Shown: positions 11,181-22,509 of the stretch, one piece after another
How positions within the stretch are numbered: position 1 is the first letter of the stretch
How the letters are laid out: the number at the start of each line of letters is the position of its first letter
Assembly: GCA_026745465.1 (NCBI GenBank)
Contig: JACYXH010000772.1
Coordinates: 5,649,385-5,713,384, forward strand
Source: Lota lota
Taxonomy: Eukaryota > Chordata > Actinopteri > Gadiformes > Lotidae
Length of the DNA: 64,000 nucleotides
Direction of reading: 5' to 3'
Position numbers and translations under genes: made by a program
The notes under the pieces: model-generated
The model's input: only the letters and a program-made list of their open reading frames with translations
What the model was told of the DNA's origin: nothing
Database searches by the model: none

Positions 11181-13132
11181 TCATACGGTGGTCATGACTT
11201 TGAGAGAACCCGAGCGAAATCTCAGGATTTTCTTCTTGAGCGCATGGGAGGCTTTGATCTTGACGAAGGCCTTGGGCTGGGAGGAGGCAGAGGTTGTGTC
11301 GGCTGAGGCCTGGGGAGAAGACGAGGAAGAGGACGAGGACGGAGCCAGACGTGGAGGTAACTGCTGGGGCCACACCAGTCCGCCACTCTCGTCGGAGTCA
11401 CTGGACAGAGAGCTGGAGGCCGGGGAGTATACCTCGCTCATGCTGGACTCGGATTCTCCAGGGGCCGCTCTGGCGTAACCCGCCTCTCCCCGACAAATAG
11501 GTGCTCTCTCTGGGAAGTCTGAGTGCTGTGGCAGGGCATTGTGGCTGTGCTGGTGGTGATGATGCTGAGTGCGAGGTTGAGACTGGGCCGCAGCATGGCC
11601 CTGGCGGGCCCTTCGAGTCTGCCTCCGATGCCCTGGCCCGGCCGTTGTCTGAGTCTCCCCCTCGTCCTGGCTGAGCTCCAGGTTGGAGCACCAGCGACGG
11701 CTGGTCCCGCCGCTGCCCTGTGCCTGCTTGTGAGCCGGATCCTTCCTGACCTGAGGTCTCTCTGTGGTGCTGTACCTGCGCTCCGGGAGCCCTCGCTGGC
11801 CCAGAAGGCTGTTCTCTGACTGGGACCTGCTGGTCTTGGTGCTGCACTTCCTCAAGGCCTGGCGATCACTGTCGTGGGTCTTCTTAGATCCTCTGTGCTT
11901 GGTGGATTGGTTAGGCTGGTCAGGGGATGTGATAAGCAGGCCAGGCTTGAGCTGATCTGGGGCATAGTGACTGGGTGAATACAGAGGGGCGTAGCAGCCT
12001 TGTCCAGGGATGTACTGAGCACATACCAAATCCTGGGTGTAATGAGAAGGGGAGTGGGGGGATGGGGAGTGCAATGGGGATTCAGGCCGATAACAAAGAT
12101 CGAGCGTCCCAATGCCACAGCTGGGGTGGAGGGAGGGCAGTGATGGGGGAAGCCCTCCAGCCAGGGAGAGTGGCCTGGGGTGGGGGTAGGGCAATGCCAG
12201 ATAGCAGTCCTCCTCTAAAGAGGGGGCCTCCCCCTGCAGCAGGTCACAACCCCAGGCCTGGCTCTCAGGGTTCGGTGAGAGGTCAGCGCAGGGGTTAAGT
12301 AGGCGGCGCTCCGGAGTATGAGAAGGGGTCCTCCTGTGCAGGCCATACAGGAGGTCAGGGTTAAGGGTGGTGCGGGGCTGACAGGGCCGCGGTGAGAGGG
12401 TGTGTTGCTGGATGAGACCCAGGATGTACCCCTCGACCCTCAGGGCTCGCTGGTAGTCCTCCTCGCTGACCTGATGCTCCTCCTCTAGGGAGGGCTGCTC
12501 CAATGCCTGGTTCCTCCCAGAGCGGGACTCCCACTGCCAGGGCTCCTCGGCGATGCCCTCGAGGGGGGGGTAGGGAGCAGAGAAGGAGCGGGCCAGGGTG
12601 GTGCGTGCGGTCAGTAAATCCTGGACATCGTCCACGTTCAGCATGAGAGGGTCTCCTGACGAACGCAAGGAAATGAAGGTTACGTCAAACTTATAGTACA
12701 GTCTGACTGTACCAGACTGTTTCTTTCCATTCAAATTGAGAATTCAAACCATTTTTACTTTTAGTTATTTATTTGTTCAAACATTAAAAAATTTAACCAC
12801 AATACAATTGTATTTTTAGAGAAACAAAATGCAAGTCAGTGTCTGCGTAGATTTTTTGCTATATTAATGGAGGCATCAGCAAAGTAACCATTCATGCATA
12901 AACCGGGATGCTTGGATGTTTGAACGGCAGACAAAAATATAACAAAATTAAACCGCAGATCCTATATCAAGGTACTTATGCTTATAGTTCTGTCTTTTGC
13001 CTCACCCAGAGATTTGGGCCTTTCACTGCTGTAGGCCGAGGAAGAGCCAGTGTCTGTGGGCTCACAGGCTTTCCTTTGGAGAGTGACCCTCGCTGGACTC
13101 ATAGAAACCTGGGAACAAACATGAGAGGGAGA

Positions 13133-13169
<37 letters not shown>

Positions 13170-16100
13170 TAATTTACCCATGTCACTCTGAACACCAATG
13201 AATTTTCTAAATAAATTCTAAATAAATTCATTCAATAACTTAAATAGTCCATATTGCAAAAAAGTATTAAACTACATCCAAGACTGCACAGCAGCATCAG
13301 GACTACCTGAACTGGGCCGACTGTCCCCTGCATCCCCCAGGGCTGGTTCGTAGCTCTCATTGGTTGGATCGATCCTCAGCTCTCCCACCTGCTTCTCCAA
13401 CGCCTGCATCAACCCCCATGGGGAATTCTGGAGGGCGCTCTGAAAAACACATACAAACAGACAAACAGACGTGAAAAATACTTTTTTTATTTGCTTGCCC
13501 ATGATTGCAACGAGAAGATATTTCTTGAGGGGTAAACACTATAATCCGTGAGCATAGTAGCATAGAGGTGAAGCTACAGCTTCACAGCTGGAGCTTCACC
13601 TCCAGCTGTGAAGCTCTCCCTTCCCATATGTCCCAGATGCAGATCGGCTCATTGTCATCTCATTAGCTTTACAAACGCGGGTCTGATTGAGTAGCTCGAA
13701 TTAAAATGTCGTAATTAAAAATAACAAAGAAAAATCGTCCCAATGATCTTGTCTCATAGGGATACTTATGTAAAAATAGACATACAGTTACATATAAATG
13801 TATAATACACACACACTCAAACTCACACACACTAAACATATATAAATGTATACACAAACGATATGAGAAGTCAAAAAAAATGTTGACCTAAAGGAGGAGG
13901 GCTTGTGCAGTCTGCACGCACAGGCCAAATTCCCTCCTGTCTCTTGTCGAGGTCATGTGACAAAAACACTTAACATCAGCAGATACTTACATTGAGTCCT
14001 GGACGGGTTAGCATGCATGCACAAAGAAAACAATCGCACACACACGTTTACTCTAATCCAAACGTATGCTAATAGGCACACATTCACACTCCTTCATTTG
14101 CGGGTTTGTGAGGCTGTCAACAGTGGAGGCTCATTAGGGGACTTCGTGTTAACAAGAAGAGCAGCGCTTCCTCCTAACCGGCAGACTTCTCCTACATTAC
14201 CGACCCCGTGTGATGGAAAACCTGCCAGATGACTGGGCCAATCAGGCCTGCAGCACCCTGCAGCTGTTTTTCTGTGTGTGCGTGTGTGTGTGTTCTATGC
14301 ACAGACTGACGATTGTGCCAGCGTGTATGTATGTAGACATTAAGCCAATAAAGGCTGCAGCAGTGGGAGAAAATATAGCAGAGTGTGTTTGTAAGCCTAC
14401 ACCAAGCGGCAGCCATGACCTTGGCCTTTTTGCAGAAGCAAAAAGCCGATGCAGAAGCATCAACGGCCTGGAGTTGGCTCCCAGTGGTTGGATGCAAAAA
14501 GACCAGTCACCATTTTAAGTCAATTGTAAAACTACGATTTCATTCTCGTAATGTGAGGTGAATAATTTTTTACAAATACTAACTAGTATCTCACTGGCTA
14601 GTTCATCTCCATATTATACGTTCCGTTTTACGGTTAAAGTTAATTAAAGAGTCTGAATTATATAAGTCGAAATGTGTACGATTGAGCCCCTCCCAGTTAG
14701 TAGGCGTGATACTTTCAGAAAAGATAAACAAAATATTCTGCAACTGTTTGATGCGCAGTAGCGTAGCTCGGCTTGCTGGGGGGTGTGATCGAGAGATGTT
14801 TAGGGACTGTCGATAGTAGGTACGGGCTGGCCAGTATTTTTTACTTTAGAATACGTATATCAGTTATAGGATGTGGTTTTATTGATAACATTATTGAAAT
14901 CACTATGGCTCTGCATTGACAATTTGGCTTTAAACTATGAGCAAGTTGAAATGTTTATTTGTGGATTTAAAGTCTCAATCTCAATGGAATACGCTGAGAT
15001 AAATGTAAAATGGTGTTTGCCTGTCTTAACCAGAATCAGAATTGTTTAATTTCAGATTCATCATTGTCAGCCAGAAGGGGAATTCAATGGGTTAGCATTT
15101 GCTTTCTTTTGCTTTCTTTTGCTTCCATGGATGGGAAATCTTTGGAAAGTAATTTAAAGTGTTTCCCCTCACATTAACTGTAACTACTCTACTAGTACTC
15201 TAATCCAGCAAACTCCCCTTCTGGTTGACAATAAGGAATTTGGAATTAAACGTCTCGTCTGAATCTGGATAAGACAGACAATTAACAGATACCAAGTCAT
15301 AAACTACTGCAGGGCGGCCATTAAATTCCCGCCCTAACTGGGCCAAATATGGATTGCTTGTTGCAAAAGATCTCAAGCAATGGCAGCGCCCATAAGGTTA
15401 AATCTAAGGCCTCATAACAGTTGTGTGTAAACTAACAGATGACGTCACGGATCTGTTACTTTTTTACAGTCTATTGCCTATACTGGTACACAGTTTTCAT
15501 AAACAGCTTGTGAGGCGGTTGGGGATCATCCTCATGACAACAGCCAGGTTTAGGCTATTGTTGCTTGCATATATATTTATATATATACATATATATTATT
15601 ATATCTTTGGGGTTATATGCCGTTCTGTGAAATGAGGTACCGGTAGACTGGGTTTACACATTTAACATTCACCCTCTCTACTACAGTGTCAAAGTTGTCT
15701 CTTTAGCAAGACCCCCTTCTTTCCCAGGAGGGTGGACCCTCCCCCCCCTCCCCCCAATTGACAAACTGTGAACATGTGGATAGGTCTCACAGTGTAATTT
15801 ACATACAGATAATACATACCCTCCCTCAACTCATGCATTCAAATCTATGGAAACAAAACTAAACAATCTGTGGAAACCAAAAAGGTGAACGTGCTTGGGG
15901 ATCGGGGACGTTGGCCACCGCATCGGTCGCTGTAGTTCGAGTCCTCCTTCCTTTGTCTGGCGGACTCCCCTCAGTGTGGGGGCGCCGCAGAAAACACGAG
16001 GGAGCAAGGCTCACGGCGCTTTCACCGTGACCCCTCGACCATGCACAGAAGAAAAGTCATTTATTTTGTGTTAGCGAAGGATTCCTATTGTTTCGTTTAT

Positions 16101-16507
16101 TCTAAGCGCAACATTAGCATCAGTAAATCAGCGCTTCTCTGCACGAGGGGGGCGGCAGACGGTGAAGCTTTGTCCCCAGTGCAACGGACGGGGAGCATAG
16201 AGGAGTGGACGGGGGGGGGGGACGGGGGGGGGGGGGGGGTTATTGGAAATCAATTAATCAACAAGGTAGCTTCACACAATTGATTGCTAGACCTCCTCTC
16301 TCTTGAGAGGGGGTAGGACGCTTGCATGTTCCCCCGCGCAAACATACACGCAAACACACACACACATACACACACACACACAATCATTACAGCTACATAT
16401 ACACACACACACACACACAATCATTACAGCTACATACACACACACACACACACACAATCATTACAGCTATACACACACACAATCATTACAGCACACACAC
16501 AATCATT

Positions 16508-16544
<37 letters not shown>

Positions 16545-16656
16545 ATTACAGCACACACACGCACACCCATTACAGCCACAAACACACACACAATCACAAA
16601 TACACACACACTCATTACAGCTACACACACACACACACAAAACACACTCATTACAG

Positions 16657-16692
<36 letters not shown>

Positions 16693-18009
16693 TAGCCACC
16701 ATAGTGGTGGCCAATGGAAGGTAATAAGACAAAAGGAAGTGTTTGTGGTGACCAGCAGCAGCAGCAGAATGAATGCTTAGAAAACAAGCCATTATCTCTA
16801 TAGTACAAGTCATAAACCAGCAGCTCTATAGTACAAGCCACAAGCTAGCATCTCTATAGTACAAGCCACAAGCCAGCTTCTCTTACAAGCCACAAGTCAG
16901 CGTCTCTAAAGTACAAGCTACAAGCCAGCGTCTCTATAGTACAAGCCACAAGCCAGCGTCTCTAAAGTACAAGAAACAAGCCAGCATCTCTATAGTACAA
17001 GCCACAAGCCAGCATCTCTATAGTACAAGTCACAAGCCAGCTTCTCTTACAAGCCACAAGCCAGCGTCTCTAAAGTACAAGAAACAAGCCAGCATCTCTA
17101 TAGTACAAGTCACAAGCCAGCGTCTCTATAGTAGGACAGTGGAGCAGATCCCTGCTGGGGGGACCTCTCTACTGCAGGTCAGCCTTTGATTCCAACCCAT
17201 TATTAATCATGTCCCCTTGGTTCCCTGACACCCCGCACGCTGCATCATTACGGCTCTACTGCATCCTGATCCCGGGGCCGCTGGCTGGGGGGAAGGGTAG
17301 AGAGTTAGAGAACCATCAACCAAACACTGGTGCCTATCTGCAGTGGTGAAAGCACCAGCATCTATACCTGCCTCTGGCACACTTTATTTATACTGTAGCC
17401 TAACCGTGTGAATCGAACTGATTGATCTGTATGACTTTCCATGTGAAGTCCTCATTAAACACAGGCAGGGGGTGTAGAGGCACAACAGAGGAGAGGGAGA
17501 CCATTTCAGACCAAAAATAGAACTGAACAATTATTGGTACCAAAGTATTGTGTGTTTCCTGGAATACAAACTGTAATAAGGTGACAGCATTATTTTGTTG
17601 CCTTTTTTTTTCTAAAACTAGGACCTAAAAGTGGGTTGATGTTTATTATCATTAGACATAGATAGAGGGACTGAGAAGTGAGAGAGACAGAGAGAGAGAG
17701 AGGTAACAAGGCACGCAGGCCCACACTGCTCCCTCTATAATGTTGAATGCTAACCCTAACCCTCTATAATTAAAGCAGCGTTGTGACTGAGAGCAAGAAG
17801 GGGAAATGAGGGGGGCTCTGAAACTGCCACACGTACATGACACGTACACACACACACACACACACACAAACCCCTCCCCCAACTGCATTGCCTGACTCCG
17901 CGACGGTTGACCAGTTCCTCTAGGTGGAGGACACACCGGATGACGTCTTTTATACACACACACACAGAGGAGTAGGACGCACACACACAGGAGTAGGACG
18001 CACACAAAC

Positions 18010-18071
<62 letters not shown>

Positions 18072-18121
18072 GAGTGGTTAATTCACAATGCTGCTAGACT
18101 GTGGACTGCTAGGCTTGTGTT

Positions 18122-18167
<46 letters not shown>

Positions 18168-19129
18168 CATGCATGTGTGTGTGTGCATAAAAGACTTCAC
18201 CCAGTGTGTCCTTCTCCTGAAGTAACTGGTCATCCGTCGCTGAGTCAGTTGTTGCAGTTGTGGGAGGGGTGTGTGTGTGAGTGTGTGTTTATGTAATACT
18301 GGTGGGACAGCGGTGCAAAAAATGAGTATGAGGTCATCTCTGGATGTTTGGAAAGTGTGTGCATAGTGTATATGTAGTGTGTGCATGTATGCTATGTAAA
18401 GCTGGAGTACAAGGTTGAAGAAATGGCTGCAGGAAGCTTTCATGGAACCAGCGATGTGTTCATCAAACATCCTAGTACTGCACCAAGGATCTGCCTCTGA
18501 ATCAATATAACACACACACGCACATGAGGTCACGCACATGAGGTCACACACATTCATCAGCACTCATCAACACACACCCCCACAGCTACATTGTGACAAG
18601 ACCATCCAATCAATGAAAAGCTGTGGCGACGTCAAACAATGAAAACACACAGAGGCAAGCATGTATGTGCACACACACACACCAACCCTCAACACTTAAT
18701 CGACATGGCCGCTAAATGAATTTGAGCATTACATAATGTTCCACAGATAAACAAGCGCCACCCGACCCACTTTCCCCGGGGCATGGTTGGTGTCCATGCC
18801 GTCCAAAAGGCTTGTTCATACGGTCCAACAGGCTCGTCCATACTGTCCAAACACACACAGCATGAAGGCTGAGAAGCTAAGGTCAGGGCCTACCTCTGCT
18901 CGCCCAGCTGCTGTCTGAAGCCCTGCTGCTGCCAACAGCCCACCACAACCCCAGCAACCACAGCTACACCCTAGCTACCACAGCAACTCCTGCACCCCCC
19001 CGCCTGGAGAGACCACCATAGAGCCCATAGAGACCAGGGGAGAGAGGAGGACTGGCCACTGCTTTTCTAGGGCAAAGCCCGGCCATGGCCAAGGCAGATA
19101 GTGAACATGAGCACACACACACACACACA

Positions 19130-19208
<79 letters not shown>

Positions 19209-21003
19209 CCAAGTCAGTGGTTTCTGTGTCATATCAGCAGCCTTGTAGAGATTGAATAGCAACATGAATGCTGCCATGGGGGACCTGTCTTGGCCCCATA
19301 CGGGGACCTGGTATTTTGAGGGTTCAATTAAGAGACGTGTCAAGAGATCTCCTCACGCCCATCTCCAAGGATTTCCCACATTTAATTACTTTCTCGCTTG
19401 AATAAGCATCGCAGTTAATACACTTCGATCCAAAAGACAGGGTTTTTTTTAGCATGAAACAAAAAGAGAAAATATCCGGGGGGGCATTGGCAGACCTCAG
19501 GCGAACGTATTATAGACTATACTTCTCGTCAGGAAAAGGTGAACACGCCTCTTCCCCGTGGCTCGGGGCCAGTTTGAAGTGCGCTGACAGCTCAACGCGC
19601 GCAAAGCTTCTCGAGGCGACCGACGACTCGCAAGGTTCCCCTCGCGGTGTTTCGCTGGGGGCATGCTCGGCATCATTAGTATTCTGCTCCATATGCGCCC
19701 ATTGTTATGCTCTCGGCGGAGTGTAAAGAAGGGAGGAGAAAAGCGGACGAGAGGAGTGGGAGGTGGCTGATTTAATTTCTTTCCCACCCTTTCATGAAAG
19801 GCTTTCCAGCAATATTGAGACAGCTATAGCACTGCGCCAAAATAACGCACATAAGTGCGTTACACTCAATAAACGAAGTTCGCCCCCAAGAAATTGAGGA
19901 ACTGAACACGCATATATGTTTCAACACCAGTAACAAAGGAAAAACAATCATATCAAACCTAAACTTGATTTGATTTCGAAGGAGAAAGCTGGTTATTTTG
20001 CTGGTCAGTCAAGCGTAAACTTTTCAAGGAACGCTTTTCAAAACATGGTCAGAAAACAAACATATTTCAAATGAAGAATTGATTGTATAATGGGCTAAAT
20101 AGGTTTAATGCTGAATAAATAATATCACATCATCACTACATTAACTGTGTGTACAATCCAAGAAAGACACAAAACAATAAATTGTATAATAATCATTATA
20201 ATGATATTCAAATGTAATGACCAAAAAGGAAAACGTTATAAACAGAAAAAAATATTGTAGGCCTGTTCCCGTTCATATTTCATTAACTCAAAACTTGTCA
20301 CACTTAACCATCCATAGAATGGCATTAACATTTTAGTTCAACCTAAAAGCATAACATTATGACCACGAATAATGTAGGTTATTTATGATCTGAAGAGAAC
20401 ATTAATAAGTGCTTGTTAAGTAGTAAAATGTGTAAAAGCCCATGTTTAGGGAACAATGGGCTATTAAAGAGGCTTAGGCCACTAAGGACGGGTGCTCCAC
20501 CCCCTATCGTGGTTCCACAGGCGTAAATCTCACGGGATAGACACGCATCGCATCCTTTCAGATAGAGAGCTTTGAATCAAGGCCAGCAACTTGTTCGCCT
20601 ATACACAAAATACACCAAGACCCTAAGCCCAGTGTCGTTTAATGGTCTGATTGGGACACTTACCATTTGTATTTTAAATTCTGGAGTGTTTCATTGACTA
20701 CAAAGCTGCGTCATATAAACTATGTGCGTAAAAAAAGAAGAAGAAGCAAACTAAGCAACCATTCAAACTTACCAGTTGACGCCTCAATGTCAAGTTTTCC
20801 TGGCCCCAGTTGCTGAAACACGCCATATCACCCCTGTGTGAATTCTGGGGCATGGAGTCCCCAAGGGCTAGCGCCCCAAGGACCAGGCATTCCTGCCTCT
20901 GCTTGCGGAGCTCCAACTCGCAGAGCCCTGCAAGACTCGCCTCCAGACGGTCCTTGGTCCGACTCCGTTCAACGGTGATTGGGAAGGAGAACGCGCGGTG
21001 CAT
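11181..21003 (-). CDS. dact3: Dapper antagonist of beta-catenin 3 (DACT3)
   Basis: Minus-strand exons: 20773-21003 (start ATG), 13307-13439, 13006-13108 and 11181-12655 (stop TGA), about 645 residues against 629 in human as I recall it. DACT3 is a cytoplasmic Dishevelled-binding scaffold that dampens Wnt/beta-catenin signalling. Recognisable blocks in order: HRAFSFP at the N-terminus, a leucine-rich coiled-coil part ([20 protein letters not shown]), PSSGFYE across the exon 2/3 join, [40 protein letters not shown], and a C-terminus [17 protein letters not shown] continuing to KVMTTV, the PDZ-binding motif for Dishevelled. The lysine-rich tail and MTTV match human DACT3, which separates it from DACT1/2. 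Exon 3 is 103 nt: the incoming frame from exon 2 (SSGFYE) meets a TGA after KESL, while the frame leaving the exon (SSERPKSLG) is offset by one. Either the gene has a frameshift or the assembly has an indel. Intron 1 spans 13440-20772. Confidence 0.93.
13006..13108 (-). CDS. dact3: dact3 exon 3 with apparent frameshift
   Basis: Bounded by CAG/GT and a GTGAGG donor, and flanked upstream in the transcript by a long CT-rich tract from a (GA)n microsatellite. Read from exon 2 it gives [15 protein letters not shown] and then TGA. Read backwards from exon 4 it gives [21 protein letters not shown]. Both halves look like genuine DACT3 sequence, so the shift lies near 13045-13060. One surplus base or two missing bases would explain the mismatch. 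Base-call error is as likely as real loss. Confidence 0.75.
13121..13167. repeat. (GA)n microsatellite in dact3 intron 2
   Basis: A GA run on the plus strand becomes a CT tract in the dact3 transcript and supplies the polypyrimidine tract of the exon 3 acceptor, which lies about 15 bases further on. Confidence 0.9.
13578..13615. repeat. Perfect 16-bp inverted repeat (hairpin) in dact3 intron 1
   Basis: AGCTTCACAGCTGGAG at 13578-13593 and its exact reverse complement at 13600-13615 surround a six-base loop CTTCAC. A further GAGGTGAAGCT at 13565-13575 can pair with the centre of the hairpin, so two alternative foldings exist. It lies about 140 bases upstream of dact3 exon 2 in the transcript. 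Confidence 0.9.
13616..15029. other. dact3 intron 1, exon-2-proximal part; nothing recognised
   Basis: Mostly AT-rich intron with short (CA)n and (GT)n runs near 13806-13830 and 14270-14293. The short open frames here lack splice context or recognisable similarity. Confidence 0.5.
15030..15269. mobile_element. Foldback (MITE-like) element in dact3 intron 1
   Basis: Two imperfect arms of about 60 bases are inverted relative to each other. The left arm contains TGTCAGCCAGAAGGGGA at about 15065-15081 and the right arm the complement of TGTCAACCAGAAGGGGA at about 15214-15230. Both also contain TTTAATT and a shared outer CCAGA/TCAGA block. The spacer is about 110 bases. This is the shape of a small non-autonomous DNA transposon. 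The family is not identified and no target-site duplication was confirmed. Confidence 0.55.
15885..16205. promoter_or_regulatory. CpG-rich patch inside dact3 intron 1
   Basis: A stretch of roughly 320 bases is much richer in CpG and G+C than the AT-rich intron around it, and ends in a G-run at about 16211-16240. A 50-residue frame beginning at 16041 is not convincing. It could be an internal promoter, an enhancer or a decayed repeat. Confidence 0.35.
16353..16691. repeat. Compound (CA)n array with AATCATTACAG spacers
   Basis: (CA)n runs are repeatedly interrupted by AATCATTACAG or CTCATTACAG, at least seven times, so it behaves as a minisatellite built on a microsatellite. The long His/Thr frames across it are artefacts of the repeat. 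Confidence 0.95.
16781..17134. repeat. 28-bp minisatellite in dact3 intron 1
   Basis: About 12 copies of a 28-base unit of the form TCTCTATAGTACAAGC followed by CACAAGCCAGCA/G, with some copies shortened by loss of the TATAGTA part. No coding potential. Confidence 0.95.
17135..19111. other. dact3 intron 1, central part with microsatellites
   Basis: Intron carrying (CA)n at about 17842-17870 and 17955-18066, (GT)n at about 18123-18184, and short CA/GT runs elsewhere. No exon-like sequence was recognised; long Cys/Val or His/Thr frames are repeat artefacts. Confidence 0.7.
19112..19207. repeat. (CA)n microsatellite, about 95 bp
   Basis: Nearly pure CA dinucleotide repeat with a single GA interruption near the left end, in dact3 intron 1. 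Confidence 0.97.
19530..19760. promoter_or_regulatory. CpG-rich patch in dact3 intron 1
   Basis: G+C- and CpG-rich sequence (CAACGCGCGCAAAGC, CGAGGCGACCGACGACTCG) about 1.2 kb downstream of dact3 exon 1 in the transcript, bordered by AT-rich intron. It is probably part of the regulatory territory of the dact3 promoter; no coding frame is convincing. Confidence 0.4.
19761..20772. other. dact3 intron 1, exon-1-proximal part; nothing recognised
   Basis: AT-rich intron without repeats or exon-like sequence that I can support. Confidence 0.5.
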
Positions 21004-21420
21004 TTTCAATCTTTGCGGTAGAAAGATGTGGCTATGAGTCCTATCCTCTGTTCAGCATGGTGGCGGGGAAGCATAAAAGCCTACTGTTTTTGCAATCAAC
21101 GAGTAGTCATCGGCATCGTTCCATTGCTGGTGGCATTGTAGACTTGGAGCAGCATGGTTGTCCTCACACTGCGCTATACGTTATTATGTATAGCTGTCAA
21201 ACACAGGACGAGGCTCCGCCCACCGCAAGCGGCCATCACAGGAAAGTGAGATTCACTTGGTTCTGCCGGCCCCTGCAATTTCACCCTCGGCTCTCATTGG
21301 ATGTTGGAGTGCAACGGGAAGCGCGTAGCGTTCTTCTTATACATTCATTGAGACAGACCCCCCCCCCCCCCCCCCCCCCCCCCCCCACCCTTGTTGCGTT
21401 CACACTGGCGACCTCGCCCC
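21004..21420 (-). promoter_or_regulatory. dact3: dact3 5' UTR and promoter region
   Basis: Directly upstream of the dact3 ATG. It contains a minus-strand CCAAT box in CATCCAATGAGAG near 21292-21304 and moderate CpG content. A C-run at 21359-21386 (G-run in the transcript direction) borders it. No clear TATA box at the usual place; the transcription start is not determined. Confidence 0.45.
21359..21386. repeat. Poly-C tract
   Basis: A run of about 28 nearly uninterrupted C about 360 bp upstream of the dact3 ATG. It could form i-motif/G-quadruplex structures and its length is probably unreliable in assembly. Confidence 0.9.
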
Positions 21421-22023
21421 TGCGGACCAGCCAGGACCGGTCGTCATTTGCAGCGAAATCAAATGTTCATTGGAAAGCAGTCGTTGATTTTTTTTAGCAC
21501 ATCTTAAAAATAAGAAGATTTGAAATGAACGCATTCGTATTGCAACTTTGTATTAATATTGATATTGTCATGAGTATTTCTAAACCTCTGAAATCCCATA
21601 ATAAAGTTAAATGTTAACAGGAAGCTTAACGTACACTTTCAAAAAAATTTACAGTAAAATTTAATGAATGAAAAAGGGAAGCTAATTGGATGTTACGTAT
21701 TCAGGTTTTAAGTGTGCATCATTGTCAACGTTGTTACAGTGGAACAGTTTAATCACGACACACATTGATGGTATTTGTGTTATTTTTGCTTTACAAGTGA
21801 GCAATATGTCTTATATGATCCCCACATAGTAATCTATGTCATTTTATCACTGTTACTGAAATAAGACCGCCATTTAGAGAAAACAGGAGTATATCCTTGT
21901 GCCAGTCTCCTCAAAACACTATCTTGTTCCACTCTGCTTCGAAAGCATGTAACGGTCTTTTCGTAACGCCGAGGTGCCTGTAAGTATACTCGTCGACGTC
22001 ACGACAAAGGGACACCGGCGGCG
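21421..22023. other. Spacer upstream of dact3; nothing recognised
   Basis: AT-rich, no gene or repeat that I can support. Confidence 0.5.
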
Positions 22024-22225
22024 AGGTGTGTGTGGATGTGTGGAGCTCTGTCTGGGCAGCGGTTGACCGCGGCGTCCGAGAGAGGGTTATGCTTCTCGGA
22101 CACTTTTTGTATAACGCCACGGTGTGTGTGGATGTGCGGATGTGTGGAGCTCGTTCTGGGCAGCCGTTGATTTTGATGGTCGCATCTGAGAGAGTTAAAC
22201 TCAGTATTACGCTACGGTGTGTGGC
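22024..22225. repeat. Degenerate tandem duplication, about 97-bp period
   Basis: The block starting GGTGTGTGTGGATGTG at 22024 (GGAGCTCTGTCTGGGCAGCGGTTGA follows in pieces) recurs at 22121 with matching GGAGCTCGTTCTGGGCAGC, a related CGAGAGAG/TGAGAGAG part and a shared ACGC-AC/ACGCTAC tail. A third partial start occurs at about 22216. Confidence 0.7.
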
Positions 22226-22509
22226 ACATTTCATATCCAACGTCGCTCATTATAACAAAATGACGGTATTAAAAAAGTATCACAAAGTTCTTGCCGTGGG
22301 TCGTAACACGCCCCCCTCCTTCCTAGAACTCTCAGCCCAAAATGCATTTTTCTTTTCAATCTCAGTGTTTGAATTCCAGGTGACAGTGGGTTCACTTGCT
22401 CTTTAACACTCCACAACAAGCACACTGCCACCAGTCTCTCTGTTGTGATGTCACAACACACAATGACCAGTGATGTCATTTGGATGCTATAACTGTGGGG
22501 TTTCTTGGC

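Noticed and set aside
16303-16813. Long His/Thr/Tyr-rich and Cys/Val-rich open frames
   Set aside because: They are translations of (CA)n or (GT)n repeats with periodic spacers; no start context, no similarity.
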